Below are positions 36,473-45,811 of a stretch of DNA of 45,914 bases, piece by piece. The translations under genes were made by a program, and so were the position numbers. The notes beneath the pieces are model-generated. The model searched no databases, was not told where the DNA came from, and saw nothing but the letters and a program-made list of their open reading frames with translations. This DNA is from Salibacterium halotolerans (GTDB lineage: Bacteria; Bacillota; Bacilli; Bacillales; Marinococcaceae), in assembly GCF_900115625.1 (NCBI RefSeq), contig NZ_FOXD01000025.1, positions 1 to 45,914 of the forward strand, in the 5' to 3' direction. Each line of letters opens with the position of its first letter. The first letter of the stretch is position 1.

Positions 36473-36960
36473 AGCCGTCCGCCTGCCTCTTTGACGTAAT
36501 CTTCAATGAGCTGCTGCTGTTCTTTTTCATCCAGCTCTTTTTCGATAATTTTGGAAGCGATCATCACAGACAGCGAGCCGACTTCTTCACGCAGCTCGGC
36601 GATGGCCTGTTCCTTTTCCCGTGCAATATCAGCCTGGGCGCTTTCTTTCAGGCGCTCGGCTTCCGCGCGGGACTGATTGATGATATCCTCTCCCTGTTTT
36701 TCACTGGTCTTTTTCGCATTTTCGATGATGGTCTGTGCCTCTTCTTTGGCACGTTCCACTTCCAGGCGCTGTTCTTCCACATATTTTTCCGCATCTTTGC
36801 GGTGTTTTTCGGCATTTTCGATTTCAGAGGAAATGTGTTCCTCCCGCTCTTTCATTACATTCATGATTGGTCCCCAGGCAAATCTGCGCAGGAGAAGCAG
36901 AAGAATAATGAAAGTAACAATCGAGAAAACCACGTCTCCCCAAGTAATAACTTCCGGCAC
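36469..36960 (-). CDS. atpF: ATP synthase Fo b subunit
   Basis: 163 residues. The start is the GTG at 36960, eight bases after AAAGGAG; an upstream ATG-like start at 36990 would place the ribosome site inside the gene. A membrane helix ([23 protein letters not shown]) precedes a long charged coiled coil with many E, K and R, the peripheral stalk. It overlaps atpH by four bases. Confidence 0.95.
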   Translation of the reverse strand: MPEVITWGDVVFSIVTFIILLLLLRRFAWGPIMNVMKEREEHISSEIENAEKHRKDAEKYVEEQRLEVERAKEEAQTIIENAKKTSEKQGEDIINQSRAEAERLKESAQADIAREKEQAIAELREEVGSLSVMIASKIIEKELDEKEQQQLIEDYVKEAGGRL

Positions 36961-37054
36961 GGAATTCACTCCTTTCGGTGATTGATACAAAAGGAATGGC
37001 GAAGTGTCGCTTGATGGACTCCGCCATTAATCCCAGCGGTATATGTACCCGCTG

Positions 37055-37261
<207 letters not shown>

Positions 37262-37323
37262 TTAAAAGTCCTCCTTAAATATAATAAATGATTGTTTGTT
37301 TCTGAAAGATCTGTATAATGCGT

Positions 37324-38064
<741 letters not shown>

Positions 38065-38130
38065 TTACTCTTCGTTAATGGTTCCCTGGTTCCCTGTTGC
38101 CGCTTCTTCGCCCTTTGTTTTGTGCGTGTG

Positions 38131-38517
38131 TTACGTTTCTTCCGGGTTGTTCGGGTTTTTTTTAAACAAGGAGTGAAGAAGAATGATAATGTAGGGTGTC
38201 ATTATGCCGGTAACAAGGCCCAACAGATGAAAATGCCCGGGGAACTGAAGGAAAAGAACGGCAGCAAGCGCTCCTGACGCAAGCCGCGACACCATCCCTG
38301 CGGAAAATGCCGATCTGTTCTCCTCTGCTGCCTTTCCGAGCTTTTTAACGTCCCGGTACATGCTCCAGAAGTTAAAGAGACCGAGTCCCGTTCCGAGCAC
38401 GGCACTTATAAAAAACATCTGGTACGGGCTCATTCCCCACCCGATGACGTACAGTGCCAGCGCATAAAACGTATACTGGACATGACGCCTTGTCTCTCTC
38501 TGAAAAATCTGGTTCAT
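38131..38517 (-). CDS. atpI: ATP synthase subunit I
   Basis: 128 residues with four hydrophobic segments (FYALALYVIGWG, MFFISAVLGTGLGLFNFW, LASGALAAVLFLQFPG, LLGLVTGIMTPYIIILLHSLF). AtpI assists c-ring assembly and, with AtpZ, has been linked to Mg2+ uptake in alkaliphilic Bacillus. It overlaps the atpZ stop by four bases (38514-38517). A 78-bp gap separates it from atpB. Confidence 0.9.
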   Translation of the reverse strand: MNQIFQRETRRHVQYTFYALALYVIGWGMSPYQMFFISAVLGTGLGLFNFWSMYRDVKKLGKAAEENRSAFSAGMVSRLASGALAAVLFLQFPGHFHLLGLVTGIMTPYIIILLHSLFKKNPNNPEET

Positions 38518-38753
38518 TTCCGGTCGTCTCCGTCTTTAAGATAGTGCTCGAGCAGACGGGTCACTCCGTATACTCCGGCGGCAAGTCCTGCCAGAAGGCC
38601 GATGATCATCAAAAAAGGGGATGTTCCCCATTTATCATCCAGCCACCTTCCTGCGAATATGCCGATCAACAGGGGTCCGACTAAATAAGAGAGCACGGCT
38701 GATGTTAAAGCCGCAGACTGGAACGGTTTTGGAGACTTATGCTTGTCCGCCAT
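38514..38753 (-). CDS. atpZ: AtpZ/AtpI family protein, first gene of the atp operon
   Basis: 79 residues from the ATG at 38753, after GGAGGG. Two membrane helices (LTSAVLSYLVGPLLIGIFAGRWLDDKW and FLMIIGLLAGLAAGVYGVTRLLEHYL) with the GRWLDDKWGTSPFLMIIG signature of AtpZ. The gene leads the atp operon in alkaliphilic Bacillus, where it has a role in Mg2+ acquisition at high pH. Coupled to atpI by overlap. Confidence 0.88.
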   Translation of the reverse strand: MADKHKSPKPFQSAALTSAVLSYLVGPLLIGIFAGRWLDDKWGTSPFLMIIGLLAGLAAGVYGVTRLLEHYLKDGDDRK

Positions 38754-38783
38754 GTTACCCTCCATTCGCGATGTTTCCTAACT

Positions 38784-38805
38784 GCGCCGAAAAAAGGGAC
38801 GGCGC
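38784..38805. promoter_or_regulatory. Hairpin in the atp leader
   Basis: GCGCCG (38784-38789) pairs with CGGCGC (38800-38805). On the minus strand (the leader RNA) no T run follows, but on the plus strand TTTTT does, so it might instead stop antisense transcription. Confidence 0.35.
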
Positions 38806-38926
38806 TTTTTCGATGGACAGCCGAATCTTTCTGACAATTCAACAGAAATCGACTTCGGCCTTTGTGTCCTTCCATCATCGTGCAGCCGTCACCGAAATAT
38901 GTAAACCCTCTCACATACCCTCTGTC

Positions 38927-38955
38927 ATCGTACAACAGCACCCCCTTTCTGTCAA
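38927..38955 (-). promoter_or_regulatory. SigA-type promoter of the atp operon
   Basis: On the minus strand a perfect -35 TTGACA (38955-38950) is separated by 17 bp from -10 TACGAT (38932-38927). The leader to atpZ would be about 165 nt. Confidence 0.8.
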
Positions 38956-39042
38956 TCCTCCACAAGGAAAAAATCCTTGTCACAGCAGGGTTCTCCGAAT
39001 CATCGATTGTGTCGATTAAGTGACAATCCCAGACAGAAATAA

Positions 39043-39080
39043 AAAAGGTGCCGGCTGAGGTTTTCAACTCTGCCGGCAGC
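39043..39080 (-). terminator. Rho-independent terminator of the subtilase gene
   Basis: GTGCCGGCTGAGGTT (39049-39063) pairs with AACTCTGCCGGCAGC (39066-39080) nearly completely; TTTTTT follows on the minus strand. Confidence 0.88.
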
Positions 39081-39097
39081 GCTTTTGTATCTTTCGT

Positions 39098-41365
39098 TTA
39101 CGTTCTCGGTTCCGGGGTCTTCTCCACTCTCTGCCGGCGCAGGTGGACGAGCGTTTCAAGCGTCTCTGCTTTCGTCCCTGATACAGCATGGATGACCGCT
39201 CTGTAAACACCCGGGGCGACAGAAAGCTCCTCTTTTTTCAATGTTTCCCTGAGAAGGCCCGGCTTGACGTTCTCTTTTTCGTCCAATACGCCGGCAAAGG
39301 CAAAGGTATCCGGATCATACAGCCTGATCTGAAATGTGTCAGCACCACCCGGCATATAGACTTCGTACTGAAAAGAGGACGCCTTTGGATCCGGCTGCAG
39401 TTCAAATGCACTGATTCGCGGATACTGTGGTTCATTAATCAGCATCAGATAGGGCAGTGTAACCGGATTCTTTCCGCCTGTTACTGTAATCGTACCGTGA
39501 AGTTCATCTGTTTCCACCACACCAGGCTCCAGTTCTGCCTCAACGTTTACTTCCTCTGCTTCACCCGGCGGTACAGTAATTTCATCCGGAATATCCCATT
39601 TAATACCGAAAAATGGTTTATTTTCAGCGTCTAACGTATACGTCCGTTTCTGCTTGGAGTGATTTTCGATTCGCAGTGTCTGTTCATATACAGCCTGTTC
39701 CCGCCCGAGCGGACGGACACCGAAAGAGAGCGTTCCAGGGCTGACGAGCGTTTTGGTCTTTAATGCTTCCGCGATATCCACCCGTCCCGCGCCCTGTACA
39801 AACGCCGGATACATGCTCCCGCTCTCATCGGTCAACGGAACAGCTGCATTCATGAGCACCGTTTTAATCTGCTCCGGGGTCCACTCCGGCCTTGCCTGTT
39901 TCACAAGAGCCGCCGCTCCGGCAACATGGGGAGCAGCCATACTCGTACCATTGAGTGACAAATAACCTTCCGGCACGGTGCTGTTAATGTCAACGCCGGG
40001 TGCGACAATGTCGGGCTTTACGGTCCAGGACTGTGTCACCGGTCCCCTTGAACTGAAAAATGCCATATGATCTGTTTCTTCTTCCAGAATCGTACGCAGG
40101 GCGGGGGGAGCGTCGTTTTCATTTTCCTGTACAGCTTTCTTTAAATGTTCGCCGTCTTCTTTTGAAATAGTAATAACAGGAAGAGGGAGCTCTTTTTGCG
40201 ATACCGCTGTAAAACCTCCCGCTACATTATTGTAAAGTATAACAGCATCAGCGCCTGCTCTCTTTGCGTTGGCCATTTTCCGAACGAGCGGGATACCCCC
40301 GCGTTCGATGAGAACCGCCCTGCCTTTTACACCTTGAAGGTCTTCTTTGCGTCCCAGCCCGGCGAATGTAAGCGGCAGATCCCGTCGGAATTCCCACGAT
40401 GCCGTTCCTTTCACCGGCTGCAGATCAATGGATAATTCCGGATCATCCACCAGCGCCAGCTTCGGCATGCGCAAGGGGGGAATAGAGGCTCCGACCGATA
40501 TTGCTTTCTCCGATGTGCCGGGGGATCCGACACTCCACATCTCCGGTCCGCTGTTTCCGCTCGATGTAACAGCCGTAATCCCTTCTTCCACCGCTTTATC
40601 GAGAGCGCGGCTCGTCGGCCAGTCCGCTCCGTTGATGGGACTTCCGAGCGAAAGATTTAATACATCCACCTCATCTTCAATCGCCTTCTCCACCGCTGCC
40701 AGAATCTGCTCTGTTGACCCCTGGCCTCCAGGACCAAGCGCTCGGTACATGTAAATATCAGCTTCCGGCGCGACGCCCCGGACAGCCCCGTCCGCCGCGA
40801 TAATTCCGGCGACGTGGGTGCCGTGCATCGTCGGCTGTCCATTTTTCTCCGGCTTTCCTTCCAACGGATCCCCGTCCTGATCGACAAAATCATAGCCACC
40901 TTTATAGTTATTTTTTAGATCAGGGTGATGATAATCGATACCGGTATCAATAATGCCGACTTTTACCCCCTTGCCGGTAAGCGGCTCACCGTTTTTGTCC
41001 CGTTCGCTGCGGACCGCCTCCGCTCCGATAAAGGGAACACTTTCGTCGATCTCTGTTTGATACACAGCCGCTTCATCCGTCCGCTTAATGCCGTCCAAAC
41101 GATTCAGGGACTCCACTTGGTCTGCCGGCATTTGTACCGCAAATCCGCGGAATCCCTTTTCGTACGTTTCTTCCACACGCAGACCGGGGATGCTGTTTTC
41201 CATACTGACGCGCAATGCGTCCAGCGGTGTTTGATCCTCCGCTGCCACAATAAATGTGGGTTCATCTGCCGCTTGAAGCGTTCGTGCTTCCATTGTCCAT
41301 ACCGCCGCTGCGAGCACCAAAGCGCAGCAGACGTTTAAGATTTTTTTCCCCATTTCGGCTGTCAT
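39098..41365 (-). CDS. Secreted S8 family serine protease (Vpr-like, with PA domain)
   Basis: 755 residues. Signal peptide KKILNVCCALVLAAAVWTMEARTLQA; inhibitor_I9-like propeptide to about residue 100; then the subtilisin domain with catalytic Asp (VGIIDTGIDYHHPDL), His (MHGTHVAGIIA), oxyanion Asn (TSSGNSGP) and Ser (SLNGTSMAAPHVAGAAAL). A protease-associated domain (about residues 340-440, AVLIERGGIPLVRKMANAKRAGADAVILYNN) is inserted before the Ser, the Vpr layout. The C-terminal 220 residues look like Fn3-type beta domains (PLGREQAVYEQTLRIENHSKQKRTYTL). Probably degrades extracellular protein. GGAGGAAC precedes the ATG. Single-gene unit. Confidence 0.93.
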   Translation of the reverse strand: MTAEMGKKILNVCCALVLAAAVWTMEARTLQAADEPTFIVAAEDQTPLDALRVSMENSIPGLRVEETYEKGFRGFAVQMPADQVESLNRLDGIKRTDEAAVYQTEIDESVPFIGAEAVRSERDKNGEPLTGKGVKVGIIDTGIDYHHPDLKNNYKGGYDFVDQDGDPLEGKPEKNGQPTMHGTHVAGIIAADGAVRGVAPEADIYMYRALGPGGQGSTEQILAAVEKAIEDEVDVLNLSLGSPINGADWPTSRALDKAVEEGITAVTSSGNSGPEMWSVGSPGTSEKAISVGASIPPLRMPKLALVDDPELSIDLQPVKGTASWEFRRDLPLTFAGLGRKEDLQGVKGRAVLIERGGIPLVRKMANAKRAGADAVILYNNVAGGFTAVSQKELPLPVITISKEDGEHLKKAVQENENDAPPALRTILEEETDHMAFFSSRGPVTQSWTVKPDIVAPGVDINSTVPEGYLSLNGTSMAAPHVAGAAALVKQARPEWTPEQIKTVLMNAAVPLTDESGSMYPAFVQGAGRVDIAEALKTKTLVSPGTLSFGVRPLGREQAVYEQTLRIENHSKQKRTYTLDAENKPFFGIKWDIPDEITVPPGEAEEVNVEAELEPGVVETDELHGTITVTGGKNPVTLPYLMLINEPQYPRISAFELQPDPKASSFQYEVYMPGGADTFQIRLYDPDTFAFAGVLDEKENVKPGLLRETLKKEELSVAPGVYRAVIHAVSGTKAETLETLVHLRRQRVEKTPEPRT

Positions 41366-41453
41366 CGCTGTTCCTCCTGTTCTTTCCTTAGGTTGCAGCA
41401 GACAGCCGGATTTATACAGGGATGCCTTCTGTGTCTTATCTGCAGACTGTGTA

Positions 41454-41646
41454 TGGATACTACATTCTGAAAATCAGCGGGTAGTGTCCTCGGATCACCT
41501 TTTAGCGGACACTATGCTAAGGAAATCTTACATTAGTGGTCCCCGGCCGAAATCAATGGACACTGGCTGCCGGTGCCTGGATTCTTAGTGTCCCTCGATC
41601 CCCCTTCCGTGGAAACTAAGTATGCTGCCTGGCGATTTAGTGTCCA
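41454..41646. repeat. Family 1 phased array E (8 half-sites)
   Basis: Half-sites start at 41454, 41482, 41506, 41534, 41557, 41586, 41610 and 41638. The steps are 28, 24, 28, 23, 29, 24, 28, the same as array B including the single 29. Several sites are altered (CGGACACTA, TAGTGGTCC, TGGAAACTA), but positions hold. The array fills the gap between the subtilase start and the upp terminator. Confidence 0.9.
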
Positions 41647-41686
41647 CAGAGCCGGACCGCCCTGAAATTCAGATCACGGACATTGC

Positions 41687-41717
41687 AAAAAAGCTTCAGC
41701 GCGCAGCTGAAGCTTTT
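41687..41717 (-). terminator. Rho-independent terminator of upp
   Basis: AAAGCTTCAGC (41690-41700), loop GCGC, and the matching AGCTGAAGCTTT; TTTTTT follows on the minus strand. Confidence 0.9.
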
Positions 41718-41719
41718 CA

Positions 41720-42349
41720 TTACTTGGTACCGAAGAGGCGGTCTCCTGCGTCTCCAAGTCCTGGTACGATATAGCCTTTGTCGTCGAGTTTTTCATCGAG
41801 GGCTGCAAGGTAGATGTCTACTTCCGGGTGCTGTTTATGCACTTCTTCCACACCCTCCGGCGCGCCGATCAGGCACATTAGCTTAATATTGGTGGCCCCG
41901 CGCTGTTTCAGACTGGAAATGGCATCCACAGCTGATCCGCCGGTGGCAAGCATCGGGTCGACGACGATGAATTCGCGCTCCTCGACGTCACTTGGAAGCT
42001 TCACATAATATTCGACCGGCTTCAGCGTTTCAGGATCACGGTACATGCCGACGTGTCCTACTTTCGCGGCCGGAATCAGTTTCAAAATACCATCCGACAT
42101 ACCGATTCCTGCGCGCAGAATCGGTACGACACCCAGTTTTTTGCCGGCAAGCGCGTGTGATTTGGAAGGCCCGACCGGTGTTTCCACCGTCACTTCCTGC
42201 AGCTGCAGATGGCGGGTGATTTCAAACGCCATCAACGTAGCTACTTCATCGACCAGCTCGCGGAATTCCTTCGTCCCTGTGGAAACATCCCTGATATACG
42301 TCAGCTTATGCTGAATCAGCGGATGATCAAATACGTGTACGTTTCCCAT
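41720..42349 (-). CDS. upp: Uracil phosphoribosyltransferase
   Basis: 209 residues, the same length as Bacillus Upp and collinear with it ([48 protein letters not shown]). It makes UMP from uracil and PRPP. PRPP-binding motif [18 protein letters not shown] and C-terminal [17 protein letters not shown]. The ATG at 42349 is used although AAAGGAG lies 11 bases away, rather far; an in-frame ATG at 42412 has no support. In Bacillus subtilis glyA and upp are neighbours; here 1.3 kb of repeats and relics separate them. Confidence 0.96.
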   Translation of the reverse strand: MGNVHVFDHPLIQHKLTYIRDVSTGTKEFRELVDEVATLMAFEITRHLQLQEVTVETPVGPSKSHALAGKKLGVVPILRAGIGMSDGILKLIPAAKVGHVGMYRDPETLKPVEYYVKLPSDVEEREFIVVDPMLATGGSAVDAISSLKQRGATNIKLMCLIGAPEGVEEVHKQHPEVDIYLAALDEKLDDKGYIVPGLGDAGDRLFGTK

Positions 42350-42431
42350 ATCGTGCACAGCTCCTTTATACGGGGGTTCCCCGGGTTCTATGTATGGCGC
42401 GGCAGCAGGCATACAACTTCATTCTTATGAA

Positions 42432-42460
42432 ATTCTACAGAAAAAGCTTTTCCCCTTCAA
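42432..42460 (-). promoter_or_regulatory. SigA-type promoter of upp
   Basis: On the minus strand -35 TTGAAG (42460-42455), 17 bp, -10 TAGAAT (42437-42432). The leader to the upp start is about 80 nt. Confidence 0.7.
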
Positions 42461-42553
42461 GGGCTTGCAAATAGAGCTGCGATTCAGATTTTTTGTGTAA
42501 AAGAATACTTTCCGTTTAGATAAAAGATGTGCTGATGGGGTGAAAACATATAG

Positions 42554-42710
42554 ATACCCGCTGTATGTTCCGGTTTACCCGCCGATTCCCATCCAATACC
42601 TGCCAATGGAATCATAATACCAGCCAAATGATGCATTACCGGCCGAACAGGACCCGTTACCAGCCAAGATCAACGCTTTACCTGCCAAATAAGCAGGTTT
42701 ACCCGCCAAC
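42554..42710 (+). repeat. Family 3 phased direct-repeat array (8 sites)
   Basis: Sites resembling TTACCAGCCAA start at 42554, 42575, 42596, 42617, 42636, 42657, 42678 and 42699. The steps are 21, 21, 21, 19, 21, 21, 21, identical to the array at 15137, 27 kb away. Bases between sites differ. Confidence 0.92.
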
Positions 42711-43009
42711 CCCGCCGTGCCGCCGGGATCCATCCATCCTGCATCCAACGTAAAAAGAGTCCGGGACAAAAGTAAAATAGGCGGAGGAAAACACGAATGT
42801 CTTGCGGCGTTGTTCATCAGTCGTATAGCAGCGGAGCCAAAATGCTTCGACTCCTGCTCAGAACAGCACGAGTCGCGGGTACCCCGCAGGATGTTCGGTC
42901 AGGGTCGGCGCCCGCACGTGACGTACTTCCACAGGATAATGACGTTTACGGGGCGTTGATTGCCTTATGACTATTCATCCCTCATTTCACGCAGCGGCAG
43001 GCGCTCTTT

Positions 43010-43202
43010 GTTGCGTCGGCCCGTTCATTTTCCCGCTGACGCAACCTCGATTCGTTCATGATGACGTTTACCGGGGCACGAAAACCTCTAAAGTGCTTTA
43101 TGAATCATTCATAGTGACGTTTAAGGGTGCACCGGACACTCTAAAGTGTCTCATGAGCCATTTCTAACGACGTTTAAGGGGGCCTTGTACCCCCTAAAGT
43201 GC
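43010..43202. repeat. Family 4 phased inverted-pair array (8 half-sites)
   Basis: GACGTTTA at 43063, 43116 and 43169 alternates with TAAAGTGC/T at 43089, 43142 and 43195; the period is exactly 53 bp. A fourth pair at 43010 (GTTGCGTC) and 43038 (GACGCAAC) has another sequence but is a perfect inverted pair at the expected place. Steps are 28, 25, 26, 27, 26, 27, 26. A stray GACGTTTACGGGGC lies at 42941. Confidence 0.8.
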
Positions 43203-43559
43203 CTTTGGACCCATTCCCAACGAACGTCCGTCCACCTGCTTTCCACCCAACCTGAACGCAACAAACAAACGCCTGCATTTTTCTGCATCTGTACTGCCGG
43301 AACTGCTCCCTTTTCCTCCGTTATACCGGTTGGCGTCGTGATCACATCGCGGAGCAGCTCAGGTGCGGTTTCGATTCCGGCAAACGGGTCCTGGAACGGC
43401 CGGAGTCCATCGGTTACGACAAGCAGGTGATCCGGTAGGACCGCGGCCGCGAGCCGTGCCCATGGCATAGAAGACACGATGAGCCCCGGCGAATCGATGC
43501 CGCCCTTGTGCTCTGGAGTAAAAGCAAAGCATTTTGGCGCAGCAGTGTATCTCAGAAAC

Positions 43560-43601
43560 GAAGCATGCCGAACGATTAAAAAAAATCGTTCGGCATGCTT
43601 C
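43560..43601. terminator. 18-bp perfect hairpin downstream of glyA
   Basis: GAAGCATGCCGAACGATT (43560-43577) pairs perfectly with 43584-43601 around an A6 loop (T6 on the minus strand). It is 44 bp after the glyA stop and probably helps to end that transcript, although the T run is in the loop and not after the stem. Confidence 0.5.
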
Positions 43602-43644
43602 TATCTTATAAAGGTTTTGTCCCAGCCTCTTTGCATTTCTTTTC

Positions 43645-44886
43645 TTACAGTTCCGGATACATCGGAAACTGAGCGGTCAGGGCGTCTACGCGGCGTGCCG
43701 ATTCTTTCAGGGCTGCATCGTCGTCGTGGTTTTTCAGTGTGTGCGCCATGATGGCTCCAATTTCGTCCATTTCTTTTTCACCGAAGCCGCGGGAGGTGAC
43801 AGCGGCGGTTCCGATGCGGATGCCGCTTGTGACAAACGGGCCTTCCGGGTCGAACGGAATCGTGTTTTTGTTCGTGGTGAGTCCGACTTCATCGAGCGCT
43901 TTTTCCCCAATTTTTCCGGTGATGCCAAGGCTCCTCAGATCCAGAAGAAGCAGGTGGTTGTCCGTTCCGCCGGATACGATGTCGATGCCGTTATCCTGAA
44001 GGGCAGACGCGAGACGTTTCGCATTTTTTACGATATCTTCCGAATACGTTTGGAACGAATCCTGCAGCGCTTCACCGAAAGCAACGGCTTTGGCTGCGAT
44101 GACGTGCATGAGCGGGCCGCCCTGCAGTCCCGGGAAGATAGCCTTGTCAATCTTTTTGGCAAAATCCTCCCCGCAGAAAATCATGCCGCCGCGCGGGCCG
44201 CGCAGGGTTTTGTGTGTGGTGGTCGTTACAAAGTGCGCATGCGGCACCGGATTCTGATGGACACCGGCGGCAATGAGTCCGGCGATGTGGGCCATGTCGA
44301 CCATTAAGTACGCGCCGACTTCATCAGCGATTTCACGGAACGCCGCAAAATCAATTTCGCGCGGATATGCGCTGGCGCCGGCAACAATCATTTTCGGCTG
44401 ATGTTTTTTGGCTGCCTGGCGCACCGCTTCATAGTTGATAACCTGATCTTCCTCGGTAACGCCGTACTCGACGAAATTGTACTGGACGCCGCTGAAGTTC
44501 ACCGGACTGCCGTGGGTCAGGTGGCCGCCGTGGGAGAGGTTCATGCCTAGCACGGTATCTCCCTGCTCAAGCGCCGTGTAGTAGACAGCCATGTTCGCCT
44601 GCGCGCCGGAATGGGCCTGCACGTTTACGTGTTCCGCGCCGAACAGTTCTTTGGCACGGTCGCGCGCGAGATCCTCCACGACATCCACGTGCTCACAGCC
44701 GCCGTAGTAGCGGCGTCCGGGATAGCCTTCCGCGTATTTATTCGTGAGTACCGAGCCCTGCGCTTCCATGACGGCCTCACTCACGAAGTTTTCGGATGCG
44801 ATGAGTTCAATTTTGTCGCGCTGGCGCTGCAGTTCATCCTGCATCGCAGCGTAAACGGCTGGATCCTGGTTTTTTACTGTTTCCAT
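43645..44886 (-). CDS. glyA: Serine hydroxymethyltransferase
   Basis: 413 residues. PLP enzyme that converts serine and tetrahydrofolate to glycine and 5,10-methylene-THF. The Schiff-base lysine is in [17 protein letters not shown]; other landmarks are [40 protein letters not shown] and [10 protein letters not shown]. Length is typical. AAAGGGGTAACG precedes the ATG. It lies 125 bp after the TIGR01440 gene, the usual Bacillus order (ywlG-glyA-upp). Confidence 0.97.
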   Translation of the reverse strand: METVKNQDPAVYAAMQDELQRQRDKIELIASENFVSEAVMEAQGSVLTNKYAEGYPGRRYYGGCEHVDVVEDLARDRAKELFGAEHVNVQAHSGAQANMAVYYTALEQGDTVLGMNLSHGGHLTHGSPVNFSGVQYNFVEYGVTEEDQVINYEAVRQAAKKHQPKMIVAGASAYPREIDFAAFREIADEVGAYLMVDMAHIAGLIAAGVHQNPVPHAHFVTTTTHKTLRGPRGGMIFCGEDFAKKIDKAIFPGLQGGPLMHVIAAKAVAFGEALQDSFQTYSEDIVKNAKRLASALQDNGIDIVSGGTDNHLLLLDLRSLGITGKIGEKALDEVGLTTNKNTIPFDPEGPFVTSGIRIGTAAVTSRGFGEKEMDEIGAIMAHTLKNHDDDAALKESARRVDALTAQFPMYPEL

Positions 44887-45011
44887 TTTTCGTTACCCCT
44901 TTCTCTCCTTGTGCTCTCTCATTCGTGTTTCGTTATTTATTATGATTTCCTGCCGTATTGTAACATGAATTTTTACGCTGAATCCGTAATTTTTTTAAAA
45001 AAATCATACAA

Positions 45012-45569
45012 TCATTCAGATTCAGGATAAAGGGCCCGCGCTCCACCTATGAGTTTCGGCCGGGTGACGGCCATCGTGACGTGTGCGTTTCCCACCCGAT
45101 CCACGGAGCCGCGGATGGGCACAGCCACATGTTTCAGATGCATGCCTATGAACGTATCCCCGATGTCGATGCCGGCATCCGCGCGGATATGCTCCACCAC
45201 CACCGGATCGGTTAACGACACGTAAGCGTGCGACGCCATGGCACCCCCGGCCCGGCGGTGCGGGACAACAGCCACTTCCTCCCCTCCGAACCGGGCGGCC
45301 GCGGCGCGTTCCATCACCAGTGCGCGGTTAATGTGTTCACACCCTTGATAGGCGAGATGAACGCCGGTATCCTGTTGAAAAAAAGCCAGTACATCATACA
45401 ATGCTTCGGCGGCTTCCTCCGATCCCGCCGTCCCGATACGGCCGCCGGTCACTTCGCTCGTACTGGCGCCAATCACAAGCAGCCGGTCCTCGTCAAGCGT
45501 GATCCGTTCCCGCAGCGCATCCAGGCAGGCCTGCAGAGACGTCTGCCATTCCTTGATATCATGAGTCAT
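45012..45569 (-). CDS. TIGR01440 family protein (YwlG-like, UPF0340)
   Basis: 185 residues from the ATG at 45569, after GAAGAGGTGAT; the longer frame to 45710 has no ribosome site and would run through the candidate repeat at 45649. Family signature: GASTSEVTGGRIGTAGSEEAAEALY, YQGCEHINRALVMER and DTFIGMHLKHVAVPIRGSVDRVGNAHVTMAVTRPKLIGGARALY. A conserved neighbour of glyA in Bacillaceae; biochemical function unknown. Confidence 0.92.
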   Translation of the reverse strand: MTHDIKEWQTSLQACLDALRERITLDEDRLLVIGASTSEVTGGRIGTAGSEEAAEALYDVLAFFQQDTGVHLAYQGCEHINRALVMERAAAARFGGEEVAVVPHRRAGGAMASHAYVSLTDPVVVEHIRADAGIDIGDTFIGMHLKHVAVPIRGSVDRVGNAHVTMAVTRPKLIGGARALYPESE

Positions 45570-45648
45570 ACCGATCACCTCTTCTCTAAAGCATACCACA
45601 TCCGGTTTGTTTTTCGAAAAAAGATGGACACGCAGGACGTTCCCGCGT

Positions 45649-45798
45649 CTAAGGGTCACAATTGCTGCTTCCGGGTTCCTATGTGGCGGTCGGTACACTT
45701 CTAAGCCCATCTTTTTGCCTTCCCTCCTGAAAAAGTGATCCTTGAGCTCTTTCTAAGGGTTACATTTCTCTTTCGAAACGGGTGTCGTTACCCTTAAG
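45649..45798. repeat. Family 5 candidate phased array (about 52-bp period)
   Basis: CTAAGGGTCACA (45649), CTAAGCCCAT (45701) and CTAAGGGTTACA (45753) are exactly 52 bp apart. Inverted partners GTGATCCTTGAG (45735) and GTTACCCTTAAG (45787) are also 52 bp apart and agree at 9 of 12 positions. The other expected sites are too decayed to claim. It lies upstream of the TIGR01440 gene. Confidence 0.5.
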
Positions 45799-45811
45799 AT
45801 TTTCTCCTATG

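Larger units (their letters stand above)
42754..43632. mobile_element. Composite region with imperfect terminal inverted repeats
   Basis: AAAGAGTCCGGGACAAAA (42754-42771) and the reverse complement of 43615-43632 match at 16 of 18 positions. GAGGCTGGGACAAAA-type ends are common to repeats of Firmicutes. Inside are a GC-rich stretch (about 42830-42900) resembling dispersed Bacillaceae MITEs (CTTCGACTCCTGC...CCCCGCAGGA), the family 4 array, an unidentified GC-rich part (43220-43500) and an 18-bp hairpin. No intact transposase. It may be nested decayed elements rather than one. Confidence 0.45.

Noticed and set aside
38705-39067. 120-codon frame upstream of atpZ
   Set aside because: It covers the atp promoter and leader and has no ribosome-binding site.
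42413-42550. Attenuator with PyrR-type hairpin upstream of upp
   Set aside because: Only a promoter is clear; no antiterminator and terminator pair with the PyrR-binding consensus can be drawn.
43151-43477. 108-codon minus-strand frame (MSSMPWARLAAAVLPDHLL...)
   Set aside because: It runs through the family 4 array at its 3' part, lacks a ribosome-binding site and resembles no family I know. A decayed coding fragment at 43235-43500 is possible but not supported.
44887-45011. PurR box or riboswitch upstream of glyA
   Set aside because: ACGAAACACGAAT has a slight resemblance to half a PurR box, but there is no paired site and no conserved riboswitch core.
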